NCBI RefSeq assembly: GCF_004348895.1
Contig: NZ_RRZK01000023.1
Span: 141,991-205,990 of the forward strand
Direction: 5' to 3'
Source: Pseudomonas vancouverensis
GTDB taxonomy: Bacteria; Pseudomonadota; Gammaproteobacteria; Pseudomonadales; Pseudomonadaceae
DNA: 64,000 nt
The translations under genes and the position numbers were made by a program. The notes below the pieces were generated by a model. It did not search any database and was not told the origin of the DNA. It saw nothing but the letters and a program-made list of their open reading frames with translations. Positions 17,038 through 27,500 of the stretch are shown here, one piece after another (the first letter of the stretch is position 1; the number at the start of each line of letters is the position of its first letter).

Positions 17038-18553
17038 TCGGCGTTCCTTGCTGAGTGATGAGCAGACGTTGCTGTTCTTGTTCGTTCAAAGTGCGCTGGA
17101 TTTCCCGGGCGAGGGTCTTGATGTCGTGTTTTTCGATCTCTTCGGGCAGCACGTCCAGCCCCACCGAGTTGTACAAACGGCCCCAGGCAGCCTGGGCACT
17201 GGAGAACGCCGCTTCACGTTGATAGCGCGACAGCAGGTAACGGCCTTCGGAACGAATCACCTCAAGCTCGGAACCCAGGGCGCCGGTTTTTGCCGCCTGG
17301 GCGTAGTCGAGCAGGCTGCGATCGACCCGCAGGCTGTCTTCGGTGAACTCCACCTCCTGACGGGCCAACTGGTAACGCAAGGTACCGACCCGCACCTGGG
17401 TGAGGATCGCCATCGACAGCGCGACACGACGCATGTCATCGGTTTCGCCCTGGGATTTTTCCGCGGCGTTGAGTGCCGGCAGTTGCAGCAGGCGCAGCAG
17501 GTTCATCGAAACTTGCAGGCCGGTGCCCATCCAGTCGTTGTTGTAGAGGTATTTGTTGGAATCGTACTTCCAGCCAAAATCGACGCTGACGTTAGGCCAC
17601 AGCTGCGCCTTGGCGATTTCCAGATCCTTTTGGTTGACCCGCTTGCGGTACCACTCTTCCATGATTTCCGGGCGGTGCTCCAGGGACAGCTGTTCAAGCT
17701 GCGCCATGCTTTGGCGCACCTCGGGCAGCGGTGGATCGGGCATGTCGGCCAGGACCATTTTCGCCCCTGGCGGCAATGACATCAGTGCGGCGAGTTCGGC
17801 TTGGGCGAATTCCAGGTCCTGGCGGCGCACGGTCAGCAGGTAGATCGAATCGAGCAGGGCGCGCTGGTAGGCGAGGATTTCCTGGCGCGGCAGCAGTCCT
17901 CGTTGCTCGGCTTGCTGGGCGGAGGCTAGCGCGGAGTGAGTGCGCATCAGCAGCTTGTCCACCTCCGGCATCAGGCGCTGGGCACCGAGGGCGCGCCAGT
18001 AGGCATTGCGCACATCCTGCAGGACGTTTTGCGCGACTTTGCGCCGACGCTCTTCGGCCATCAGGATCTGATCGGATTTCTGCTGCGTGCGGTAGTAGGC
18101 CACGCCGAAGTCCAGCAGGCTCCAGCTCAGGCCCAGGCCATAGAGTTCGCGATAACGCTCTTCGGAGGTCGATGGACGCAAGCTGATCTGGCGGTCTTCG
18201 ATGCCGATGGAGGTGCCGCCGGAATCATTGTTGCGCCCGGCGTAACCGGCCGACGCCACCAGTCGCGGGAGCATCTCGTGACTGGACACATCGCGCAGGT
18301 CCGAGGCCAGTGCGCTCTCCATGAGCTTGAGGCGATAGTCGAGGTTGTACTTCAACGCCCGGGCGGCGGCTTCGTAGAAGGTAATGGGTGCAGTCACCGG
18401 TTCCTGGGCGGAATACATCCGGGACTGGTCGGCGATGATCCGCTGACGGTTTTCTTCGTCGGTGGAGGGTTTAGGCTCCGTTGATGAACAGGCACTGAGC
18501 AACAACGCCGAGGCCAGGGCAGTACTGAGAAACCGGGTCGCGTTTTTCGGCAT
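17018..18553 (-). CDS. TolC-family outer membrane channel lipoprotein
   Basis: Outer membrane efflux or secretion channel subunit of 511 residues from the preferred ATG at 18553 (AAGGA upstream). A lipobox LLLSACSS gives an acylated Cys near residue 22, as in OprM-type TolC relatives. The rest is long heptad-rich helices in two repeats (about residues 60-270 and 290-480), with short barrel segments such as LWPNVSVDFGWKYDSN. An ORF extension to 18655 is open but precedes the signal peptide. It starts 46 bases after the giant protein stop and overlaps the adaptor gene, so it is expected to be the outer membrane exit for that protein. Confidence 0.9.
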   Translation of the reverse strand: MPKNATRFLSTALASALLLSACSSTEPKPSTDEENRQRIIADQSRMYSAQEPVTAPITFYEAAARALKYNLDYRLKLMESALASDLRDVSSHEMLPRLVASAGYAGRNNDSGGTSIGIEDRQISLRPSTSEERYRELYGLGLSWSLLDFGVAYYRTQQKSDQILMAEERRRKVAQNVLQDVRNAYWRALGAQRLMPEVDKLLMRTHSALASAQQAEQRGLLPRQEILAYQRALLDSIYLLTVRRQDLEFAQAELAALMSLPPGAKMVLADMPDPPLPEVRQSMAQLEQLSLEHRPEIMEEWYRKRVNQKDLEIAKAQLWPNVSVDFGWKYDSNKYLYNNDWMGTGLQVSMNLLRLLQLPALNAAEKSQGETDDMRRVALSMAILTQVRVGTLRYQLARQEVEFTEDSLRVDRSLLDYAQAAKTGALGSELEVIRSEGRYLLSRYQREAAFSSAQAAWGRLYNSVGLDVLPEEIEKHDIKTLAREIQRTLNEQEQQRLLITQQGTPNAQNRP

Positions 18554-18599
18554 GTTCAATCCTTGGTTCAATTGCTTGTTTCGGTTCGGTTCAATCAAT

Positions 18600-21500
18600 T
18601 CATTGGCCCCGGTTGTTCGCGTGCAAGCGTTTTGCAGCATGCTGCAACTGGGCACTGAAACCCCGCGCCGGTCGGGCCTGTTGCGGCTTCTCCGGAGCCG
18701 ACGGGGCGTGGGTCATGTCGGCCGGATCAACGGCAAACAGTGATGGATCGCGTAACAGGCCATCGGCGGTCAGGTTGATGCGTCCATGCCGGCCAAGCAG
18801 CCACGCCAGCTCCGCATCGCTGTCCTCGCGGCTGTCGCGAACGGCCTGGGAGACGAATTGCCCTGGCACCAAACCCAGGCCATTGCCCAGCGAGTCAACG
18901 GTGAACTCGCCGTTCGAGCCCATGCGCAGGCTGCTGCCATCGGCATTCCAGGTCGACAGCTCCAGCACATCCGCGGCCCGTTCGACCACCGGGGTGACGA
19001 AGATCGCCGGCAACGGATCGGGCAGGCGCAGGTTGCCGGTCTGGGCGTTAGGGTCACGGCTGAAGAAGTCACCCTGGGGTGCGGGAATGAAGGGTGTCGC
19101 AATATCCAGATTGATCACCAGTTCGGCCTGATCGCTGGCCCCGGCCAGATCGTTGATGGTGTAGGTGAACACGTCCTGCAAGACCTGACCCAAACCGGCG
19201 GCCGCCAGCACTTGCGGATTGTTCTGGTCGATGGTGTAGGTGTAGCTGCCATCGGCGTTAAGCACCAGCGTGCCGTACAGCCCGATGATGGGTTGACCGA
19301 TCACGCCTGCGGTGCCGGTGCCGTTCTCGGCGCCGGTACGCACGGCGACCACCTGCAGGTGTTCGTTGCCATCGACATCACCGTCGTTAGGCAACACGTT
19401 GCCGGTGGCTTGTGGTGCAGGCGTCTGGTCAGTGGCGGTCACACTGTCGTTACGGGCGACCGGGGCATCGTTGGCGCCCTGGATGACCACGGTCAGGCGT
19501 GCATCCGCCGTGGCGCCGGCGGTATCGGCCATGCGGTAGGTGAAGGTCTCGCTGAGGGTCTCGCCGGCCGTGCGCAAGGCCTGGACGGTGGGATTGTTGT
19601 TGTCGATGACATAGGTGTAGCTGCCGTCGGCATTCAGGGTCAGTTGCCCGTAGCGGCCGACCAGCACCTGACCGGCATTGGCGGCTTGGCCGTTTTCGCC
19701 GGTCACGCTCAGCACCTGTTTGGTTTCGCCGTTGGCCACGCTGTCGACGTCGGTATCGTTGGTCAGTACGTTGCCGCTGGCATCGCGGCCCGGTGTGCCG
19801 TTGGCCACGCCCCCGGCCTCGACGGCGGTGGAGGTGTCGTCCTGGGCGACTGGCGTGTCGTTCTGGCCGTCCACTGTGATGCGCAGTTCGGCGCTGTTAC
19901 TGGCGCCGAAGATGTCGCTCACGGTGTAGGTGAACACTTCGCTGAGGGTCTGGCCGCTCAGGCGCAGGGCCTGCACCACGGCCAGGCTGTTGTCGACGGT
20001 GTAGGTGTAACTGCCGTCGGCGTTGATCACCAGGTCACCGTACAGACCGCGCAATGTGCTGCCTGGCACGCCGGTGTTGCCGCTGCCGGCCAGGTTGCCG
20101 GTACGGATCGCCGAAACGTGCAGGGGGTCGCTTTCCACGTCCGTGTCATTGGTAATGACGTTGCCGGACGGGTTGATGCCCGCCTGCGAGTTATTGATGC
20201 CACCGGCCTCGACGGCGGTCGCGGTATCAGTATTGGCCACCGGTGCCGAGTTGCGCCCGCGGATGATGATGTGGATTTCCGCCAGGTCATTTTGTGCACC
20301 ACGGTCAGTGACCTGGTAGGTGAAGTGCTCATCGAGGAATTGCAGCGGACCCAATGCCGCGACTGTCGGGTTGCTGGAATCGACGTTGTAGGTGAAGTTG
20401 CCGTCGGCGCCGATGATCAACTGCCCGTACAGGCCATTGATGATGGTGCCGTTGGTGTTGTTGGTCCCCGGATTGACCGCGCTCAGGGTGCCGCCGGCGG
20501 CTTCGGTGCCGAAGCGGATACCGGTGACCTGCAGGGTATCGCCCTGGTCGACGTCGGTGTCATTGGTCAAGACGTTGCGGGTCGGGTTGACCGCATCACC
20601 GTTGCCGCTGTCGGCGACGGCCACGGCGGTATCGTTGGCCGCCACCGGCGCATCCCAGGCGCCGGCGATGAGGATGTTGAGCTGTGCGACGTCGGTCGCA
20701 CCGACGGTATCGCGCATCCGGTAGGTGAAGGTCTCCACCAGCGAGTCGCCGACCTTGAGGGCCTGGACTGCGGCCAGGGCATTGTTGACCACGTAGCTGT
20801 AGCTGCCGTCGGCATTGATGGTCAGGGTGCCGTAGAGGCCGGCGAAGCTGCGACTGGTGCCCACGGTGGTGAAGGTGCCACCGGCGGCTTCGGTGCCGCT
20901 GCGAATGTCGGTGACGGTCTTGGTGTCGCTGGCATCGACGTCGGTATCGTTGGTCAGCACGTTGCCTGACGGATTGACGCCGGGAAGGTTATTGAAAGTG
21001 CCGCCGGCTTCGACGGCCACTGTGCTGTCGTCGGTCGCCAGCGGGTTGTCGTTGGCGCCGCGTATGGTGATGGTCAGCGTAGCGCTGCTGGTAGCACCGA
21101 ACAGGTCGCGGACCTGATAGGTGAAGGTCTCGGTCAGTGTGTCGACCAGGGTGCGCAGGGCCTGCACTTGCGCGTTGTTGTTGTCGACCACGTAGATGTA
21201 GCTGCCGTCGGCATTGAGGGTCAGCGTACCAAAGGCGCCGGCCAGGCCCGTGCCAAGCGTACCCACCGTTGCACCATGGTTGACGCCGCTGACACTGATG
21301 GTCTCGCCATTGCCGTCGACATCGGTGTCGTTGCTCAGCACGTTGCCGCTGGGGTTTTGCCCCGGTGTGCCGTTGTTCAGGCCACCGGCCTCGATGGCGG
21401 TGGCGTTGTCGTTCTGCGCAACCGGGGTGTCGTCGCGGCCCTGGATGGTGATGGTCAGTGTCGCCTTGTCCGTGGCGGCGCTGGCATCGATCACGGTGTA

Positions 21501-24500
21501 AGTGAACAAGTCGGTCAGGGTGTCGCCGGGGCGCAGGGCCTGTACGGCAGCCATGCTGTTGTCGAGGCGATAGCTGTAGCTGCCGTCGGCATTGAGGGTC
21601 AGCCAGCCATAGGTGCCGCGCAGTTCGCTGCCCAGCGTGCCGTTGGTGGCGGGGCCGGTGTCGGTTTCGGCACCGGTCCGCACCGCCGACACGGCGCGGG
21701 TTTCGCCGTAGTTATGGTCGGGCAGGTCGGCGGGCACTTCACCGCCGTCTACATCGCTGTCGTTGTCCAGCACGTTGCCGATGGGGTCGACACCGGGTTG
21801 ATTGTTGTTCGAGCCACCGGCCTCGATGGCGGTGGAGGTATCATCGACGGCGACCGGGTTGTCGTTCTGCCCGCGAATCAACACGATGATTTCCGCACTG
21901 TCGGTTTCCGGCGTCGGGTTGACGCCATCGCTGATGGTGTAGGTGAAGCGCTCCAGCAGCAGGTTGGCGTTGGTGCGCAGAGCCTGCACGTCCGCGTTGT
22001 TGTTATCGACGGCGTAGCTGTAGCTGCCGTCCGGGAAAATCGTCAGGGTGCCATACAGGCCAGTGATCACCGTGCCGCCGGCCACCACCGGCACTTGCGT
22101 GCCGCCATCCGCCAGGGCGCCGGGCCGGATCAGTGTCACCGTCAGAGGATCGCCGTCCGGGTCAAAAGCCGTGGCCGTGACATCGCCAGTGGGGTCGACA
22201 CCCGGTGAGGTGTTGTTGATGCCGCCTTTTTCGGTGGCGACAGCGATGACGTTCTGCGCCACGGGTGGATCGTTGACGCCATGCACAGTGATCACCAGTT
22301 GCGCGGTGTCGGTCAGGCCCTTGGTGTCCACCACCCGGTAAGTGAAGAACTCGGTGACGGTTTGCCCCGGGGCCAGTGCCTGCACCGTGGCATTGGTGCT
22401 GTCGACGTCATAGAAGAACGAACCGTCGGCGCCGATGCGCAGGGTGCCGTACAGGCCGACCACCACCGTGCCATTGGCTGAGGTGGTGCCGGTGGTTACG
22501 CCGCTCAACACATCGGTGGCCGGGTTGTAGGTGGCTTCGCTTTTATTGATCACGCCATTGACCAGCAACACACTGCTGGGCTGGTCCGCCGTGTCGACGT
22601 CGGTGTCGATGCCATTGCCGCCTGGCTGGGTGATGGTGCCCGGCCGGCTGGGGAACTGAATGACGTTGCCGCTCGGGTTGCTTTCGGCGGCATCGCCGTT
22701 GGTCGATGCCGCTTGCGCCGAAGCCGCGTCATCGCTGGCCACCGGGTTGTCGTTGGCGCCCTGGATGACGATGCGCAATTGCCCGACGTCATTGAGCCCA
22801 GCGGCATCGTTGACCCGATAACTGAAGAACTCGATCAACTGGTCTCCCGCGCTCAGGCCCTGCACGGTGGCGTTGTTGTTGTCGATCACGTAGGTATAAC
22901 TGCCGTTCGGATTGATGGTCAGCGTGCCGTACAGGCCGACCACATTGGTTGGACCGGTCACTGGGGTGATCGGGCCGGTGCCAGCTTCCGGCACGGGGCG
23001 CACGGCGTTGACGGTTTTGGTTTCGCCATTGGCCACGCTGTCGACGTCGGTGTCGTTGTCCAGCACGTTGCCGGTTGCGTTGGTGCCCGGTGTGCCGTTG
23101 AGCACACCGCCGGCCTCGATGGCGACGCCATCATCATTCACGGCAACCGGCGTGTCGTTGGCACCCTGGATGGTCACCGTCAGGGTCGCCGTGGCGGTCA
23201 AACCGCCCAGGTCGCTGACTACATAGTCGAAACGATCGACCAGGGTCTGGCCCGCCAGGCGCAGGGCCTGCACCGTCGGATTATTGTTGTCGACCACGTA
23301 TTGATAGGCACCGTTGCTGCCGATGATCAGTTGGCCGTATTGGCCGTTGATCGCCGTGACGACGGCGATCTGTACCTGGGTGCCACCGCTGGTCCCGGCG
23401 GAAAGCACATGCAGTTGGTCGGCGTTGGTGGCGATGTCGACGTCGCTGTCGTTGGTCAGCACGTTGCCGGTAGGGTCGGTGCCGACCACATTGTTGTTGG
23501 TGCCGCCGGCTTCAACGGCCGTGGCGTTGTCATTGACCGCCACCGGTGCGTCGTTGACCGGGGCGAGGACGATTTGCAGGGTGTCGGTGTCGGTCAGGGC
23601 ATCGGCCGGTGTACCGGGCAAACCATCGCCGTTCGCGTCACCGTAATTGCCCTGGTCGTTACTGATCACCGTCAGGGTGTCGGTGCCGTTGAAGTTGGCG
23701 TTGCCCAGGTAGCGCAGGCTGGCCAGCGCGGTGTTGAGGTCGGCGAGCGTGCCGGTCAGGGTCAGGGTGGCGGTGTTGGCACCGTTGACGGTGACACCGG
23801 GAACCGTGGTACCGAGGAACAGCGTGCCGTGCAGCACTTGCAGGGTCACGCTCATGTTGCGGTCGTTGACGTTCGGGTCGCGGTCGACATCGACGTCGGC
23901 GACGGTGATGGCGCCGATGTTCAACACCACGTCCTCGAGACCTTGCTGGGTCCCGGGCAGGCTGTTGACCGGGGCGTCGTTCTGCTCGACATAACCGGCA
24001 TTGGCGTTTTGCGTGTCGGCATCGCCCAGGCTGATGGTGATCTGGCCGAGGGTGCCGGCATCGCTGTCGACCCGCACCCGCAGGTCGCCCAGAGGTTGTG
24101 GGTAGCTGATCAGCCCAGCCGGTACGTCGATGCGGAACACGCCTATTGGCAGCACGCCGAAGTGGTACTGGCCATTGGCGTCGGTGACCGTGGTGAATTG
24201 CAGGTTGTCGGCGGTGGTCGTCAGATCGCCATCGGCACCGGCCCAGGTCAGGGTCACGGTTTGTCCGGCAAGGCCGGCGCCGTCGGGGGTGGCGCTGGCG
24301 GTCGGGGTCGCGGTGTCGTTCCACAGGGTGCCGCTGATCACGCCCAGACCGGCGTTGTCACGGAGGATGTACTGGTTCGGGCCGACGGTGCTGCCGGTAC
24401 GTTCGCCATCGATGGTGCCGTCGGTGCCGACGCTGTTGCCGCCCCAACTGGTGAAGTCTTCCGGCAGGCTGCTCCAGGTCAGGGTCGCGTTGCTGCTGGC

Positions 24501-27500
24501 GACAATGGTCGAGTTGGGCAGGGTGACCTGGTAGCGCACCTGGATCTGCGCGCCGACGTCCAGTTGGTCGAAGTTGACGCTCAGGCCGCCGGAGGTACTG
24601 AAAGTCACGCCCGCCGGGAGGTTGCCGGGTCCGAAGCTCTGGCCGTTGATGGTGACGCTGAGCAGCGTGTAGTTGCTGCCACCGGCGAAGCTGTCGCTGA
24701 CTTGCGCATCGAAGGCCGGCAGGCCGCCGTTCTGGGTGAAACTCAGTTGCACCGTGGCGCTGCCGCTGGTGCCGGTCGGGTTGGGGTCAAAGGCGACGAT
24801 CTGTTTGTCCAGGCCGCTGAAGCTCGGCTCCACCACTCTTTCGATAATGGTATTGCTCTGCGCACGGCCGTTGCCGTCGACGATCTCATGGGCGCTGGCA
24901 CCCAGTTGTGCACCGGCAATGTTGCTCGCCTGGTTGGTGACGCGGACGTTGAATTCCAGGACCACACCTTCAAGGTCGGCGTCCGTGCCGCCGCCGTTGA
25001 CCACGTTGCCCAGGTTGAAGGTGATTACCTGGCTGCCATCTGGGTTGGTGACGATGGTCAAGCGGCTGGGGTCGAAAACGCCGGTCGGGCCAAGGCCCAG
25101 CAGGTCCGGAGTGATCGGCAGCGCCTGCGGGCTGTTCTCGTTGCCGGTGATGTTCAGGGTGCCGCCGACGATCAGGTTGACGTCACTGGTCAGGCCGCCA
25201 TCGGCAATGAAGCCGATGCGCAAGGCATTGACCAGGGCATCCGGCGAGATGAACTCGAGGCCGTTGGCCAGGGTGATCTGGATCTGGTAGTTGGGGTTGT
25301 TGCCTTCGGGAATCAGCACCACCACCCGGTAGCGAATCACTTCACCGATGGTCACCGTTTCCACGGGCGCCGTGGTCGGGTTCGGGGCAGGGGTGTCGGG
25401 CAGGCCGCCGACCCGGGAGATCTGGATGGCCTGGGCCACCGGCACGATCAAGGTTGAAGCGCTGCGGTAATCGTTGAGCGTGCCGCCGTTGAGCAAGCCA
25501 TCGACGCCGGTGCGTTCGCCGCTTTGCGTGCCGTCGAGGCTGGTCCATTGCACCGTCGCCACGTTGGCGAAGTTCGATTGCGAGGCCGCCGTGGCGTTGA
25601 CCACGCCACTGAGGTTGAGGACGATGCTGCCGCCCTTGGAAATATCGATATTGGCACCGCTGGCCGTGCGCAACTGGCCGCCGACGATTTCGAAATCCAC
25701 GCCGCCATTGTTGGTCGCACCGTTCTGGTAGAACACGCCGGTCAGCGTGACGTTGTCCAGTTGCGTCGGCAGGTTGTCGAGGAAGCTGATGTCGAACGCG
25801 TTGAAATCGCTGCCGGCACTGCCGTTGGTGATGGTGATGGTGAAAGTCACCGTGTCGCCCTGGTCGTAGCCGCCAAGGCCCGAAGTCGAGGTGATCACTT
25901 GGGTCACTTGCAGGGTCGGTTCGCGCACGGTCACGGTGGGCAGGCCACCGGCGACGGCAACGGTGCGGTCGACCGCCACGGCGCCGTTGGGCGTGTCGCT
26001 GTCCGGATCGCTGAAGGTCAGTTGCGCATTGTTCTGCAGGGACACGTTGGCCTGGTTGGCGATGACGTTGTTGGCCACCAGTTGCAGGCGAATCACGAAG
26101 GTGTTGTTGCCGGTCTGGTTGTCGGCCGAGACGCTGGACACGGTGAAAGTCCAGCGTGCATCCACGCCGTCCGCGCCCAGGGTGCCGCCCTGGCCGGCAA
26201 AGGTGCCGATCACCACACTGCCGGCGAAGTCCGCACCGAGGGCGCCGCTGCCGGCACGGGTGGTGATGATCTGGTAGCCCAGGCCGCCATTGAAACTGGT
26301 GTCCAGGCGCATGCCGGGCGGGATCAGGTCGTCGATGCGCAGATTCTGCGTGGTGCCTTCCGGCAGGGTGACGACGATGTCGTAGCGCATGCTTTCGCCG
26401 ATCACCAGGTCACTGCCGGTGGTGTGGCTGGCGCTGGAGTCGCCATTGTCCAGGGTGCCATCGGCAAACACCTTGTTGATCACCGGGGCCGCCACTTGTT
26501 CGCTGGCGATATCGGTCAGGTCGGTCGGGGTGAAGTCCGTACCGCCATTGACGCTGGCGTAATTGGTCAGGGTCGCGGTCGATTGCAGGGTGCGACTGGC
26601 CTCGATGGTGTTGCTGACAAGCACGTCATAGCTGATCACCACCACATTGGCGCCGCTGGTATCGGCTGCGGTGCCGCTACGCCCGGCCAGCAGTGTGGCC
26701 TGGCCGCCGGCATCGAGGAAGGTGATCTGGTTGCCGCTGACACTGTAATCGGTGCCAAGCACCAGCAGTGTGCCGTCGCCGCGGTAAATCTGCAGGTTCG
26801 CCGCCGCCAGGCTGCCACCGACAAAACTCAAACCGTTGGGCAGGGTGATGCTGGTGCTGACGTCGAACGCGCCGCCACCGCCAGTGTTTTCAATCGCCGT
26901 GACCAGACGCAGGCTGTCGCCGCCGTCGATGTTGACGATATTGCCGTCGACCGCCGCCAGGTCAGTGACACTGCCATTGAACGGCACGCCGGTGCTGCCC
27001 GGCGGGTTCCAGCTGCCGGTGGTGTTGCTGACGGTGCCGTTGGAGCCGGAGACCACGCCGTGCTTGATGTTCAGCACTGGCTCGGCGATGGACACGATGG
27101 GCACCACGTCCGAGGAAATCAGCGTGCGGTCGGTGAGGGTGGTTTGCTGGCTCGACTGCGCCAGCACGTCGAGGGCGCGCTGGTCGGCAAATGGCTGGTC
27201 GCCAACCCGAACGGTAAAGCGAATGACGATGCGACTGCCGGTGGTCGCAGAGGTGGCGAAACTGCCGAAGTCGAACACCACCGAGTTGCCGTCGGCGCTG
27301 GTCACGCTGAGCACGCCGCCGGCATTGGTGTTGCCTGGGCCTATTTGCCATTGCCCGACATCACTGCCCGAGCCCCAGGTCACCCCGGTCACGTTGAACA
27401 ACGGCAAGGGCAGGTAGGCCGTCAGTTTGAAGTTTTCATAGTCACCGGTGACCAGGTCGTAACTGAGTTCGAACGTCACTTCATCGCCGGGGCGCAGCTC

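Noticed and set aside
18600..23556. Regularly spaced direct repeats that might suggest a CRISPR array
   Set aside because: The repeat unit is about 400 bases, in frame and protein-coding (VCBS-type), so this is not a CRISPR.
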